A DNA stretch of 64,000 nucleotides from Tatlockia sp. (GCA_013697955.1 JACCVV010000012.1:124001-188000), one strand, 5' to 3'. Positions 53,266-63,984 are shown, counted from the first letter of the stretch. Translations and numbers: made by a program. Notes: generated from the sequence alone by a model not told the origin.

Positions 53266-56200
53266 TTATATACCCATGACCGGATCATTTAATTCATTCA
53301 CTGGACTTGAATTTTGATTGAGAGACGAGCCCCAAAATATTGCCGACCAGGATTTTTTAGGATTGGAATATAAATGCTCAGGCACTCGGTTTGTTTTACC
53401 TTTAATATAATCCTTAATAAATTCACCTAGCACCTTAATTTGCTCTTCCCTATCCTCGATAGCTTGGCGTGGCTCGAGACAACTCAATTCGCTATAATAT
53501 TCTTCTACATTTTCCAGAATGGCTAGATATTCTCCATTATCATCAAAGAAATGCTCTTTATCAGCACTTTTTCGATAGGCAGCTAATAAGCTATCTAATA
53601 AATTTTCATGAAGTGAAGATAGATTGAAGGTAAAGGCTTTGCGTGCAAAGCTTTCTGGACCTTTACGACCATTTTGATTTTCTTTAATCTCGGTATTTTC
53701 AGCAAGCTGACCCCAAACGGTGGCTGAAGAGTAAAGGTTTTTAAATCGCTGTTCGGTACTCTTGGCAAGTTGTTCCTGTTCGGTGAGATTAGCCGATAGC
53801 TCAACATTTTCCTCAAAACGGGGAGGATTTGATGCAAGCAAAAACCCTTTAATAGTCGCAATGAAAGGCGAGCTTAAGGCGCCAAGCACTAAGCCTAATA
53901 AAGCGGGGATTGCTGTTTTAAAAGAAAAAATCAGAGCGCTTATCGGCAAGGTCGTCACTAAGGTAAGCAGATAGCCCAAACTACCCATAATTTTTTGATG
54001 AGTAGAGCGTACATCACCGCCTAAACCGCTAAAAAGAGGCATTCTTAGACTGCCATTTAATAAAGAACCTGACAAAGCTCGCCAAGATTCAAAACTCTGA
54101 GTTGCAATTTTTACCACAACTATACCCGCTAGCGTAATCCCGCCAAGAATGGCACCAAGTAAGGCTCCAGGCAGACCCAAGAGATATTTGGCTGGCCAGC
54201 TGCGTCCATCGTTAGTTTCCAATTGTGGGTAGAAAAATTGTTCATTGTTCTCTGGATCCAAACCTAAATTAGCAACCGAGGTGAACATTCGGGTGCCGGT
54301 ATTTTTACTTTCATTAATTATTCGACCAAGGCCCACGAGCACAAAATTTATACTTTCTGAAACGACTCGACTGAAGCCAACCACGGCAAAACCGAAACCT
54401 CCAGCAATCACACCCAACAGATAACCAGGTAAGCCAAAAATTTGGCCGTAAGGACCCGGAGGATTGGGGCTAACAGAGGTCATAAACTCTCTGAATCGTT
54501 GTTCTCCGGATTCGGGAAAGGCTTTAGCGGTCATGGTGATAAAGAGTTGAGTAGCAATTTTAAAACTCTCAATAGCCACTCGCTCCAAGGTTGCAATTAA
54601 AAACCCTATAGAACCCATAAGTAATCCAATGACTACTCCAGGAGCACCTAAGCCAAAAACACGAAACCTGGAACGCTCATCATTATTCAGCGAATCATTA
54701 ACTTGCTCAAGTCGAACCAGATTAATAGTTGAAGCGCTAAGACGTCTCATCGATTCAAAGGAGTTAGTGATAATTCGGCCTAAACTGATAGCGAGAAAAG
54801 CCAAACTTCCTGAAAGACTGCCTAAAAAAAGACCGGGGAAACCAAAGCCATATTTTAAAGGACGTCTGTTTGCCTCAAGGGTATATATATCATTCGAATC
54901 CAAAGCCAAATTAATGACTGTCACAAAGCTGAATACGGTAGTTCTAAGGGATTCCTTGAAGATTCGCTTAATAATTATTCCTGCAAATCCTGCAATGCCT
55001 GCGATTCCACCAATTAAATATCCGGGAGCACCGAAGAAATAATGATTTAGTTTTGAACGCTTTTTAGATTCAATGCCAGGACTTTTAACCACAGATTCTT
55101 CAGATTCAAAGAGTTCTTCTGCCGAAAAGTCCCCTTCGCTGCCACTTTCGACATTTAAAGAGAGGTCGAAATCCGATTCGTTGACAACTGAAAACTCTTC
55201 CTCTCTTGCCGCATTGGCAATATTAGAATAGATAATTTTAGCGGTTTTTAAACTTTCAATGGCAGAGCGCTGCAAAGCAGAAAAAGCAATAGCGAATGCG
55301 GCAGTAAAAAGACCAATAACAAGACCAGGAAATCCTAAAATATTTTTAGCAAAAAATGACCATTCTTCTTCAATTTCAACCCTGTCAATTTCCTCCTCGT
55401 CATCCTGAACGAAATTCCACCCCTTAATTGTGAGGCTTTTCACATTTTTAGCAGAATTAACCAAAATTCGGCCTAGTCCTATTCCCACAAAACCAAAAAT
55501 ACCCCCCGCCCCGCCCAAAACAATACCAATAAAACCAAAACCGTATTTTAGTGGATTTTCACGGCTGTCTTTGCTCAAACCATAATCGGACTCATATTTA
55601 AAATCGACTGCGAGCATTGAGACAGAAACAAAGCTATTCCATGTGCTTTTAACAGAGTTAACTGCAATTCTTACTAAAGCAATTCCTGCAAAGGCTATTG
55701 AGCCAGATAATAGACCTAATATGACACCCGGTCCGCCAATGACATAGCGGGTAAAATTGGTGCGATTTTTATCAAAAAAAGAATGTTCAGGAGCTTTGTA
55801 GTCAACCGGAAGTACTTGAGAAGTTATACTGTTGAAAAATTCTTTGGTAGTTAACCAGCTCTCAATTCGGCTGCGATCCAAGGCAACAATTGCAATAGCG
55901 CCCAGCGAAATAAAACTACCAATCACAAGCCCGGGAAAACCTAAAGCGTATTGAAAGACTCCGCCACGCTGATCGGTTTCAAGATTTTCTTCGATTTGTT
56001 CTGTGCGCACTGCATTGAGAGAGCTAGCCCTCAGTCTTTTTGCCGTTTCATAAGAATTTCGGCCAAATCCCATTATCAAAAATCCAAAAATACCTGCCAA
56101 GCCTCCCAAAATAATTCCTGGGAACCCAAAACCGTAAATTTGTTTAGATAAACGGAAATCATTAGCCAAGTGTTCTTCACTAATATGATGTGAAGGATGC

Positions 56201-57993
56201 AAGCCAAAATTTGTGATGGACAGGAAGCTTCGTTTTGCACTTGTATAGGATTGTTCTCCAACTTGGGCCAAAAGTGTGCCTGCATAGCGAACACTACCGG
56301 CCAAGATACCTAGTACTAATCCCGGAGAACCTAAGATATATTGATCAAGAATGGATCGCTTTTCCGATTCAATTATTAATTCTTGATCCATTTGAGTGGG
56401 TTCAGATTCAATCAGGTATTCATCTTCTGTGAGGGATCTGGCTTCTTCAGCTATGGCTTTGAAAGCTGATTGGGTTGACTTCCAACTCTCAATGATGATT
56501 CTTCGAACACCTGCAATAGCAATACCCAAGGCTGCAGTGAGTAAACCAAGGATATATCCAAAAGCACCTAATAATTTTTGCTGTAAAGACCTTTCATCGT
56601 TTGTAAGTATATCTTCGAATTGCTCATTTTCATGTATTACTAAATTGACGGCAGAATTGGTAAAGCGTTTGGTGGTTTTGAAAGAATTAAAAACAATTCG
56701 GGTAAAACCTATTGCAAGAAAGGCAAGAATACCTGCAGTGCCTCCAAAAATAAAGCCTGGCAATCCAAAGCTTTTTGCTTCTTTATTAAACGGTTGCTCC
56801 TTGATTTTATCTTCTGGATGCAAGGAAAAATTAGCGACCACTACAAAGCTACTTAAAGCGCTTAGGTAAGAGCTAATCAACACACGTCCCAGCATTACTG
56901 CGGAATACCCGATAACGCCGCCGATTAAACCTAATAAAACTCCAGGTGCACCCCAAAAAAAACGCTGGACATAGGAACGTGAGTTCACTTCTGAATGAGA
57001 AGATTGCATTTGCTCCAGATTTTCTTCTGCAGGCAGAGCTTGCTCGACAATATCTCTAGTAAATTGGCTTGCTGTTTTCCAACTTTCAACGATAATCTTT
57101 TGAGCTATTTTTCGGGTAATAGCGATTAAAGCGATTAGAGAGCCAAGAATTAGTCCTGGAAATCCTAAAATATATTTTCGAGAAAATGAAGGCTTCAGAT
57201 CAAATTTAAAGCCGCCATCTATTGGACGCTCTTCATCAGGAATTAAATTTAATCCTGCGATCCTAAGGCTTAGAATGTTTTTAAAAGAATTACCCAAAAT
57301 ACGAACTAAAGCGACAATAGGAAAGCCAAAGCAAATCCCGAAAATAGCGCCAAGAACCAGTCCCGGAAAACCAAAAAGATACCTTTTCTGCCAGGGTCTT
57401 TCATCATCATCCTCAATAGAGTCTTCGTTATCTAATGCCAAATTGGTAATAAACGCGAAGCCGGGTTTAAAACTTTCAAAGGAATTTGCTATAACTCGCA
57501 GCAAACCAAAAACCCCTGCAGCAACAAGGCCAATACCTGCGCCTAACAATATTCCAGGCAGGCCATAAACGTACCTATACCAGGGCCTTTGTTTTAGCTC
57601 TGCAATATCTTCCTGGGATAAGCCGATTTGTTCATATTCAGGCAAATCAAGAAAAATAAGACTAAAAGCGCCTACAACAGAAGATTTGATAAAACGAATG
57701 GAATTGTAAAGTAGAGGCGCGACCGTTAGTGAAATTATCCAAGCAAGCACCGTTAGAGGCAAAAGGGTTAAGGCTATTTGACCAAAGATGTTAAGTGATG
57801 AAAGACTTGGAGGCGCCGTTCCTAATAATTCAGTTTCAATTGGAGCAGTAAATTGACCTAATAGATTGTAATGGGCTCTAAACGTATCGCGGATAAAATA
57901 ATATGAAGTAATTCCTGCTCGTGTCAGTGCAGATACCAAGGCAAGTAAAGCAATGCCAAGGTTGCGTGCTAATTCTCTAAGCAATTCAAACAT
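53266..57993 (-). CDS. Giant membrane protein of ~18 Gly-rich modules in A-B-C order
   Basis: A 1575-residue protein. From about residue 139 to 1450 it consists of about 18 modules of 60-75 residues. Each begins with a sequence like (Y/L)GFPGxxLGxxxG, runs on as a hydrophobic glycine-zipper pair of helices, then RIxxxS(F/W)xxx and a polar linker. Three module types alternate: A ends near TNLALD, B near LNLVR, and C has ESWKTA. A hydrophobic N-terminal region (1-110) and a soluble C-terminal region (about 1450-1575) flank them. I recognise no known family; the gene is long, undisrupted and probably expressed. An effector or membrane-remodelling role is speculation. Confidence 0.7.
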   Translation of the reverse strand: MFELLRELARNLGIALLALVSALTRAGITSYYFIRDTFRAHYNLLGQFTAPIETELLGTAPPSLSSLNIFGQIALTLLPLTVLAWIISLTVAPLLYNSIRFIKSSVVGAFSLIFLDLPEYEQIGLSQEDIAELKQRPWYRYVYGLPGILLGAGIGLVAAGVFGLLRVIANSFESFKPGFAFITNLALDNEDSIEDDDERPWQKRYLFGFPGLVLGAIFGICFGFPIVALVRILGNSFKNILSLRIAGLNLIPDEERPIDGGFKFDLKPSFSRKYILGFPGLILGSLIALIAITRKIAQKIIVESWKTASQFTRDIVEQALPAEENLEQMQSSHSEVNSRSYVQRFFWGAPGVLLGLIGGVIGYSAVMLGRVLISSYLSALSSFVVVANFSLHPEDKIKEQPFNKEAKSFGLPGFIFGGTAGILAFLAIGFTRIVFNSFKTTKRFTNSAVNLVIHENEQFEDILTNDERSLQQKLLGAFGYILGLLTAALGIAIAGVRRIIIESWKSTQSAFKAIAEEARSLTEDEYLIESEPTQMDQELIIESEKRSILDQYILGSPGLVLGILAGSVRYAGTLLAQVGEQSYTSAKRSFLSITNFGLHPSHHISEEHLANDFRLSKQIYGFGFPGIILGGLAGIFGFLIMGFGRNSYETAKRLRASSLNAVRTEQIEENLETDQRGGVFQYALGFPGLVIGSFISLGAIAIVALDRSRIESWLTTKEFFNSITSQVLPVDYKAPEHSFFDKNRTNFTRYVIGGPGVILGLLSGSIAFAGIALVRIAVNSVKSTWNSFVSVSMLAVDFKYESDYGLSKDSRENPLKYGFGFIGIVLGGAGGIFGFVGIGLGRILVNSAKNVKSLTIKGWNFVQDDEEEIDRVEIEEEWSFFAKNILGFPGLVIGLFTAAFAIAFSALQRSAIESLKTAKIIYSNIANAAREEEFSVVNESDFDLSLNVESGSEGDFSAEELFESEESVVKSPGIESKKRSKLNHYFFGAPGYLIGGIAGIAGFAGIIIKRIFKESLRTTVFSFVTVINLALDSNDIYTLEANRRPLKYGFGFPGLFLGSLSGSLAFLAISLGRIITNSFESMRRLSASTINLVRLEQVNDSLNNDERSRFRVFGLGAPGVVIGLLMGSIGFLIATLERVAIESFKIATQLFITMTAKAFPESGEQRFREFMTSVSPNPPGPYGQIFGLPGYLLGVIAGGFGFAVVGFSRVVSESINFVLVGLGRIINESKNTGTRMFTSVANLGLDPENNEQFFYPQLETNDGRSWPAKYLLGLPGALLGAILGGITLAGIVVVKIATQSFESWRALSGSLLNGSLRMPLFSGLGGDVRSTHQKIMGSLGYLLTLVTTLPISALIFSFKTAIPALLGLVLGALSSPFIATIKGFLLASNPPRFEENVELSANLTEQEQLAKSTEQRFKNLYSSATVWGQLAENTEIKENQNGRKGPESFARKAFTFNLSSLHENLLDSLLAAYRKSADKEHFFDDNGEYLAILENVEEYYSELSCLEPRQAIEDREEQIKVLGEFIKDYIKGKTNRVPEHLYSNPKKSWSAIFWGSSLNQNSSPVNELNDPVMGI

Positions 57994-58107
57994 TTAAATG
58001 ATCCATCAATAAAAAAATTGCCTCATTGTATTTAATTTGTATTTATTTTTCTATAAGCGATCATTTTTGTTTTGAAAATTAACGGAATTGTTACATTTGA
58101 ATGGGGC

Positions 58108-58998
58108 TTAGCGGATTAATGATTCAAGAATTGCCATACGCATGAAAACACCATTGTTAACTTGTTGAAGAATATAGGATTGTTTACCGTCAGCCACTTC
58201 TGAATCAATTTCAACTCCCCGATTCATAGGTCCTGGATGCATCACCAGGGCATCTGGCTTTGCGTATTTCAGTGATTCCTTTGTTAGAGCAAATTGTCGG
58301 CGATAGGATAATAAATCAATCTGTTCATTGGCCTCTAACCGTTCATGTTGGACGCGCAGGCAAATTACCACATCAGCTCCTTCCAAACCTTCTGCCAAAG
58401 AATTAGTCACTTTGCCATAATGAACCTTCTGGGGTTGCCAGATTTCAGGCGCGATCAGGCTCAATTCACCTACCTCAAGAGCAGAACAAAGGCATTGCAA
58501 CGAATTGGCCACTCGAGAGTGACGAATATCACCGATGATTGCTATTTTTAGCCGGCTCAAATCAGGTTTCTGTTCGGAAATGGTCATTAAATCAAGCAAA
58601 GCCTGACTTGGATGAGCATGTATACCATCACCAGCATTAACCAGATGGATTTTTTCTTGTAAATTTTTTGCTAATTGATTGTGCAATTCATCTTTGCTAT
58701 GCCTTAAAACGAAAATGTCTATGCCCATTGCTGCCAGTGTATAAATGGTATCTTCTATTACTTCGCCTTTGGCTTCTGAAGAATTTTGCACATCGAGATT
58801 GATCACAGTCATTGATAAACGTTTAGCTGCCAATTCAAAGCTGGCACGCGTTCTGGTTGAGTTTTCATAAAACAAATTAGCAACTGTAACGTGCTTATAG
58901 GAAGGAAATTGGCTGCCATTTTTTAAAGCAGAAGCCCGATTTAAAAGAGTAAAAATATCTTGACGGGAAAGTTGGCTGATTTCTAAAAAATGTTTCAT
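58108..58998 (-). CDS. pyrB: Aspartate carbamoyltransferase catalytic subunit
   Basis: Transfers carbamoyl phosphate to aspartate in pyrimidine synthesis. The ATG at 58998 gives 296 residues beginning MKHFLEISQLSRQDI; a longer reading to 59025 overlaps ruvX and lacks family support. Carbamoyl phosphate loop is FYENSTRTRASFELAAKRL. HPSQALLDL and the aspartate-site HPGPMNRGVEID are present. It follows ruvX by 5 bp in a yqgE-ruvX-pyrB operon typical of gammaproteobacteria. Confidence 0.95.
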   Translation of the reverse strand: MKHFLEISQLSRQDIFTLLNRASALKNGSQFPSYKHVTVANLFYENSTRTRASFELAAKRLSMTVINLDVQNSSEAKGEVIEDTIYTLAAMGIDIFVLRHSKDELHNQLAKNLQEKIHLVNAGDGIHAHPSQALLDLMTISEQKPDLSRLKIAIIGDIRHSRVANSLQCLCSALEVGELSLIAPEIWQPQKVHYGKVTNSLAEGLEGADVVICLRVQHERLEANEQIDLLSYRRQFALTKESLKYAKPDALVMHPGPMNRGVEIDSEVADGKQSYILQQVNNGVFMRMAILESLIR

Positions 58999-59003
58999 TG
59001 GAT

Positions 59004-59423
59004 TCAATCTGGATGCTGCAGCCACTGCTCAAGGATAATACAAGCAGCAAAGCTATCGATTTGAGATTGCTTGATTTTACGATATCCGCCTTCAGCAAAC
59101 AACTGAGATCGCGCTTCAACTGTTGAAAGCCGCTCATCAACCAGGTGTACAGGAAGAGAAGAAAGTTTTTTTAATTTTTTAGCAAAGGCGCGAGCGGCTA
59201 TGGTTGTATATTGTTCGGTATCATCAATACAGGTCGGCAAGCCAACAATGAGTGCTTGGGGACGCCATTCTTTGATTATTTTCTCAACAATCTTCCAATC
59301 AGGAATCCCTTGATTCGCATCCAAAGTTACAAGCGGATTGGCATGGCAAGTTATATGCTGCCCTACTGCTACCCCAATTCGTTTATAGCCAAAATCAAAT
59401 CCTAAAAAAACACCTTCAGGCAT
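59004..59423 (-). CDS. ruvX: RuvX/YqgF Holliday junction resolvase-like
   Basis: A 139-residue RNase H-fold nuclease implicated in 16S rRNA 5' maturation. It starts MPEGVFLGFDFGYKRIGVAVG with the first acidic motif. ALIVGLPTCID and VDERLSTVEARSQLF carry further conserved residues. It lies 42 bp after yqgE. Confidence 0.93.
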   Translation of the reverse strand: MPEGVFLGFDFGYKRIGVAVGQHITCHANPLVTLDANQGIPDWKIVEKIIKEWRPQALIVGLPTCIDDTEQYTTIAARAFAKKLKKLSSLPVHLVDERLSTVEARSQLFAEGGYRKIKQSQIDSFAACIILEQWLQHPD

Positions 59424-59465
59424 TAATAAAACTCCATATAAATCTAGGTTAAGGTTGAAGGATGT

Positions 59466-60029
59466 TTATGCGTGTCCTGATTCGTTAGTCAATTGCGTCA
59501 TTTTTACCCCAATGGTCAAACCCGCGTATTCCCAGCGTTCAGCAAAGGGAACTTCATAAAGCAGTTCAGGTTTATAGGGGCAAACTAACCAGACATTTTC
59601 CAGAACTTCTTTTTCTAATTGGTTTTCATTCCAGCCTGCATACCCAAGAGTGACTAAAACGTCTTTAGGCCCTTGATTGGCAGCGATTGCGCGGATAATA
59701 TCATTGGATGTCGTAACCGTCACGTCATCTCCCAATGAAAGACTAGAACGCCAGCCTCCTAGAGGTCGATGAATAACGAAGCCTCTTTCTGGCTGAACGG
59801 GTCCACCGAATAAAAGTGGGAGTTGATTGCGCTCTCTGGTCGCAGGTTGAATTTGCATTTGCTCAAAAACCATCCCAAGTGGAAATTGCATAGGTCTGTT
59901 GATAATCAAGCCAACCGTACCTTGAATATGATGTTCGCAAACATAAATTACAGAGCGTTCAAAATTAGGGTCAGCCAAGGAGGGCATGGCTATCAGCAAG
60001 TGATTAGCCAGTGAGGAACTATCTACCAT
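59466..60029 (-). CDS. yqgE: YqgE/AlgH family protein (DUF179)
   Basis: A 187-residue conserved protein of unknown biochemical role. It has SLANHLLIAMPSLADPNFERS and GTVGLIINRPM at the N-terminus. LFGGPVQPERGFVIHR and VTLGYAGWNENQLEKE follow, all typical. The ATG at 60029 is preferred over the adjoining GTG because GGGGG lies 7 bases before it. Confidence 0.92.
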   Translation of the reverse strand: MVDSSSLANHLLIAMPSLADPNFERSVIYVCEHHIQGTVGLIINRPMQFPLGMVFEQMQIQPATRERNQLPLLFGGPVQPERGFVIHRPLGGWRSSLSLGDDVTVTTSNDIIRAIAANQGPKDVLVTLGYAGWNENQLEKEVLENVWLVCPYKPELLYEVPFAERWEYAGLTIGVKMTQLTNESGHA

Positions 60030-60149
60030 CACGACCCCCTTAATCCAGAGATATAAGTTAATTATATACTAAATTATTTACTCCAATATTTAATTGGCTT
60101 GTAAAGGGTGTATATTAATCTAATTCGATACTTACAAAGGTCTTTTTCC

Positions 60150-61622
60150 ATGGGAACTAACTGGGTAATTGCCAGTTTATTTTTGGCCTTAATTATTTTT
60201 TTTGGAGTGATTTATTTAAGGGATAAGGGCCAAAAAGAACACGCAGTATTACGTAATTATCCAATTATTGGTCATTTTCGCTATTTCCTTGAATTTTTAG
60301 GCGTATATTTACGCCAATATTTTTATTCCGGCGATAGAGAGGAACTTCCCTTTAATAGAGCCGAACGCTCCTGGGCTTATAAAGCTGCTAAAAATTTGGA
60401 AACAATGATTAGTTTCGGCTCTACACGCCCTCTTCATAATACTGGAACTGTCTATTTCGTAAGTGCGCCCTTTCCGCCTTTAGGAACCAATCAAGCAGAG
60501 ATCAAACCTCTCATAATCGGCCCTTATTGTCGTCAACCTTATCAGTCGAATCATATTTTTAATATTTCAGCGATGAGTTATGGTGCAATTTCAAAACCTG
60601 CCATTCTGGCATTAGGTAGAGGAGCAAAAAAAGCAGGATGCTGGTTAAATACCGGTGAGGGCGGTGTGTCCCCCTATCATTTAGAATCCGGTTGCGACAT
60701 TGTGGCGCAAATTGGGACTGCTAAATATGGTTTTCGCGATGAAGACGGTAATTTATCGGATGATCGTTTAAGTGAACTCGCGGCCCATGACTGTATTAAA
60801 ATGTTTGAAATAAAATTGAGCCAAGGCGCAAAACCTGGGAAAGGCGGTATTTTACCAGGAATTAAGGTCACTGAAGAAATTGCTAAAATTAGAGGGATCA
60901 GGCCTTATCACGATTCGCTTAGCCCCAATCGTCATACTGACATCGCTAATGTTGAACAGCTCCTCGATTCCATTGCCCACATCCGAGAGATCACTGGAAA
61001 ACCCGTAGGAATTAAATTTGTGCTAGGTGGTTATGAATGGTTGAATGACCTTTGCTACTTGATACATGTACGCGGTAAAGAATCTGCTCCGGACTTTATC
61101 AGTTTAGATAGCTCAGATGGCGGAACTGGTGCTTCACCGCAAGGATTAATGGATTATATGGGTCTTCCCATTCAGGAATCCCTGCCGAATCTTGTTGATA
61201 TTCTGATTATTTATGGTTTACGCGAACGCATCAAAGTCATCGCAAGCGGCAAACTGATTACTCCATCTGGTCTAACCTGGGCCTTTTGTGCTGGCGCTGA
61301 TTTTGTCAATTCAGCCAGAGGATTCATGTTTGCCCTAGGCTGCATCCAATCGATGAAATGCCATGAAAATACTTGCCCCACGGGAATAACTACTCAGGAA
61401 CCCGGTTTACAACGGGGTTTGGTTATTGAAGATAAGGCCGAAAGAATCTTTCATTATGCAGACAACATGGCCCGCGAGGTCGCTATTCTTTGTCATTCTT
61501 GTGGAGTGGAAGAACCTCGACAATTACAGCGTTCACATGCCCGAATTGTCAGACAAGATGGTTTTTCAGTCTCTTTGGAGGAGCTTTTTCCTAATCAGCA
61601 GACCTTGCCTGAATATCGCTAA
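60150..61622 (+). CDS. FMN-binding glutamate synthase-family protein
   Basis: A 490-residue protein with one N-terminal transmembrane helix (about residues 5-25) and the GltS central FMN domain. SAMSYGAISKPAILALGRGA, KPGKGGILPGIKVT and DSSDGGTGASPQGLMDYMG are present, as is CHENTCPTGITTQ. It lacks the glutaminase and C-terminal domains of GltB, as usual for these membrane-tethered relatives. Reaction not established. The ATG at 60150 is favoured over the GTG at 60108. It overlaps the HIT gene by 32 bp. Confidence 0.87.
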   Translation: MGTNWVIASLFLALIIFFGVIYLRDKGQKEHAVLRNYPIIGHFRYFLEFLGVYLRQYFYSGDREELPFNRAERSWAYKAAKNLETMISFGSTRPLHNTGTVYFVSAPFPPLGTNQAEIKPLIIGPYCRQPYQSNHIFNISAMSYGAISKPAILALGRGAKKAGCWLNTGEGGVSPYHLESGCDIVAQIGTAKYGFRDEDGNLSDDRLSELAAHDCIKMFEIKLSQGAKPGKGGILPGIKVTEEIAKIRGIRPYHDSLSPNRHTDIANVEQLLDSIAHIREITGKPVGIKFVLGGYEWLNDLCYLIHVRGKESAPDFISLDSSDGGTGASPQGLMDYMGLPIQESLPNLVDILIIYGLRERIKVIASGKLITPSGLTWAFCAGADFVNSARGFMFALGCIQSMKCHENTCPTGITTQEPGLQRGLVIEDKAERIFHYADNMAREVAILCHSCGVEEPRQLQRSHARIVRQDGFSVSLEELFPNQQTLPEYR

Positions 61623-62022
61623 TAATCCGACGCATGGCAGCAATATGCCTATCTAAAGTCTCCGGTTCATAAACTTCGGCAGCGAAATCAGGCTGCCAGA
61701 TACTATGTGGCCAGGCCTTATCTTCTTTAAACCTTGCAACTATATGAATATGTAATTGTGAGACCACGTTACCCAATGCACCTATATTTAATTTATGGGG
61801 GTTGAAATATTCCTTCATCATTTGAGAAAAAAGAGCGATTTCTTCAATCAATATTTGGCGTTCAGCTGCTGCTAATTGATATATTTCGGTTATATCTACT
61901 ATTCGTGGAACAAGAATTAGCCAAGGATAACTGGCATCTTTTTTAAAATACAAGCTAGAAAGCTCACTATTGGTGATGTAAATGCATGAGTTTTCAATAC
62001 GTTCATCTACCTTAAAAACCAT
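61591..62022 (-). CDS. HIT-family protein
   Basis: A 143-residue protein with the histidine-triad motif QLHIHIVAR, where Gln replaces the first His as in one HIT branch. Likely a nucleotide hydrolase or transferase. The ATG shares a base with the fghA stop (TGATG), so it is coupled to the formaldehyde genes. Confidence 0.85.
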   Translation of the reverse strand: MVFKVDERIENSCIYITNSELSSLYFKKDASYPWLILVPRIVDITEIYQLAAAERQILIEEIALFSQMMKEYFNPHKLNIGALGNVVSQLHIHIVARFKEDKAWPHSIWQPDFAAEVYEPETLDRHIAAMRRIISDIQARSAD

Positions 62023-62864
62023 CAATGTTGACCCAGTTGTTTTGCATGAAATTGCAAATGTTCTTCAATAAAGCTGGCGATAAAATAGTAACTATGATCA
62101 TAGCCCTCTCGCATTGTTAATTTTAAATTGATACCGGCATCAAAACAGGCAGTTTGTAATAAGTCTGGTTTCAGCTCTGCTTTTAAAAAGGGATCGTCGC
62201 TACCTTGATCAATTAAAATTGTGGAGTGTGGCCAACCTTTTGTTCTAATTAATTCGCAGGCATCATAATTTTTCCACAGTGCTTTATCATCACCTAAATA
62301 GTTGCTGAACGCTTTTTGTCCCCAAGGCGATTGCATGGGTGCAGCAATCGGTGCGAAGGCTGAAACTGATTTGAATAGTTCAGGATTTTTTAGAGCTAAG
62401 GTTAAAGCGCCATGGCCGCCCATGGAATGGCCGAAGATGCCTGTTCTGCTCGAATCAACTGGAAAATTTTGGTTGACCAATTTATATAATTCGTCACCAA
62501 TGTAGCTTTCCATACGATAAAATTTAGCCCAGGGTTCTTCTGTTGCATCAAGATAGAAACCCGCTCCTACTCCCAAATCAATGACATCGTGTTTGTCAGG
62601 TATATCTATTCCTCTTGGGCTCGTATCAGGACAAACTACAGCTAACCCTAATTCTGCAGCCAGTCTTTGCGCTCCAGCTTTATTAATAAAATTTTGTTCA
62701 TTACAGGTCAATCCAGAAAGCCAGTACAAAACAGGTACTTGTTGCTGCTTTGCTTTTGGCGGTAAAAAAATTGCAAATTGCATTGTGCAGTGAGTTTGGA
62801 TTGAGAAATGTGAATAGACAAATTGCCTTCCTCCAAAACAACCATGTTCTTCAATTAATTCCAT
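62022..62864 (-). CDS. fghA: S-formylglutathione hydrolase
   Basis: Hydrolyses S-formylglutathione to formate and glutathione, the second step of glutathione-dependent formaldehyde removal. 280 residues. Esterase D-type motifs are VLYWLSGLTCNEQNF, the Ser elbow FGHSMGGHGALTL, Asp in LIDQGSDDPFL and His in GYDHSYYFIASF. It lies 10 bp after adhC. Confidence 0.96.
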   Translation of the reverse strand: MELIEEHGCFGGRQFVYSHFSIQTHCTMQFAIFLPPKAKQQQVPVLYWLSGLTCNEQNFINKAGAQRLAAELGLAVVCPDTSPRGIDIPDKHDVIDLGVGAGFYLDATEEPWAKFYRMESYIGDELYKLVNQNFPVDSSRTGIFGHSMGGHGALTLALKNPELFKSVSAFAPIAAPMQSPWGQKAFSNYLGDDKALWKNYDACELIRTKGWPHSTILIDQGSDDPFLKAELKPDLLQTACFDAGINLKLTMREGYDHSYYFIASFIEEHLQFHAKQLGQH

Positions 62865-62874
62865 TTATAGATCC

Positions 62875-63984
62875 TTAAAACTTGATAACCGTACGGATTG
62901 ATTCACCCTTATGCATTAAATCAAAGGCATCATTGATCTGCTCCAAGGGTAAAACATGGGTAATCAGCTCATCAATGATAATTTTTCCGTCCATATACCA
63001 ATCTACTATTTTAGGAACATCAGTTCGACCACGTGCACCGCCGAAGGCTGAACCTTTCCATACTCTGCCAGTAACCAATTGAAAGGGCCTGGTTGAAATT
63101 TCCTGTCCCGCTCCGGCAACCCCAATTATTGTTGAAACACCCCAACCTTTATGACAGCATTCAAGCGCCTGGCGCATGAGCTTTACATTGCCTACGCATT
63201 CAAAACTGTAGTCGGCGCCGCCCTTTGTTAATTCAACAAGATGCGCAACCAGATCGTCAGCTATTTCATCTGGATTTACAAAATCAGTCATACCCATTTT
63301 GGTTGCCAAAGCCTTTCGCTCGGGATTGATGTCAACGCCAATAATTTGCTCAGCACCGACTAGACGTGCGCCTTGAATCACATTCAAACCAATTCCACCT
63401 AAACCAAAAACAACCACTTTTGATCCAGGTTGTACTTTTGCAGTATAAATAACAGCACCAATACCAGTTGTAACTCCACAACCGATATAACAAACCTTTT
63501 CAAAGGGTGCGTCTTCTCGTATTTTAGCAAGCGCTATTTCGGGTAAAACAGTGTAATTGGCAAAGGTTGAAGTGCCCATATAATGGAATAGTTTTTTACC
63601 TTGGTGACTAAAACGACTTGTACCATCAGGCATTAAGCCCTGTCCTTGAGTTCTGCGTATTGCCTGACAGAGATTGGTTTTTTGAGAAAGGCAATACTCA
63701 CATTGCCTGCATTCAGGCGTGTATAGCGGTATCACATGATCACCAGGTTTTAATGTTTTAACCGCTTTGCCCACTTCAACCACTACGCCTGCGCCCTCAT
63801 GGCCAAGAATTGCAGGAAATATTCCCTCTGCATCTTGACCGGATAAGGTAAAGGCATCGGTATGGCAAACACCGGTTGCTTTTATTTCAACGAGCACTTC
63901 GTTTTCCCGAGGCCCTTCCAGATCAACCATCTCGACTATTAGTGGCTTTCCAGCTTCATAAGCAACAGCTGCTTTTACCTGCAT
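62875..63984 (-). CDS. adhC: S-(hydroxymethyl)glutathione dehydrogenase (class III ADH)
   Basis: NAD-dependent zinc enzyme that oxidises S-hydroxymethylglutathione, the first step of formaldehyde detoxification. The ATG at 63984 gives 369 residues and has AGGAG about 9 bases upstream. Catalytic zinc site is GVCHTDAF and [12 protein letters not shown]; the structural zinc cysteines are in [15 protein letters not shown]. The Rossmann motif is [15 protein letters not shown]. First gene of adhC-fghA-HIT. Confidence 0.96.
   Translation of the reverse strand: MQVKAAVAYEAGKPLIVEMVDLEGPRENEVLVEIKATGVCHTDAFTLSGQDAEGIFPAILGHEGAGVVVEVGKAVKTLKPGDHVIPLYTPECRQCEYCLSQKTNLCQAIRRTQGQGLMPDGTSRFSHQGKKLFHYMGTSTFANYTVLPEIALAKIREDAPFEKVCYIGCGVTTGIGAVIYTAKVQPGSKVVVFGLGGIGLNVIQGARLVGAEQIIGVDINPERKALATKMGMTDFVNPDEIADDLVAHLVELTKGGADYSFECVGNVKLMRQALECCHKGWGVSTIIGVAGAGQEISTRPFQLVTGRVWKGSAFGGARGRTDVPKIVDWYMDGKIIIDELITHVLPLEQINDAFDLMHKGESIRTVIKF

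Noticed and set aside
53595..57568. Several frames opposite or within the modular membrane protein
   Set aside because: They repeat because the real gene repeats; none has its own start signals.
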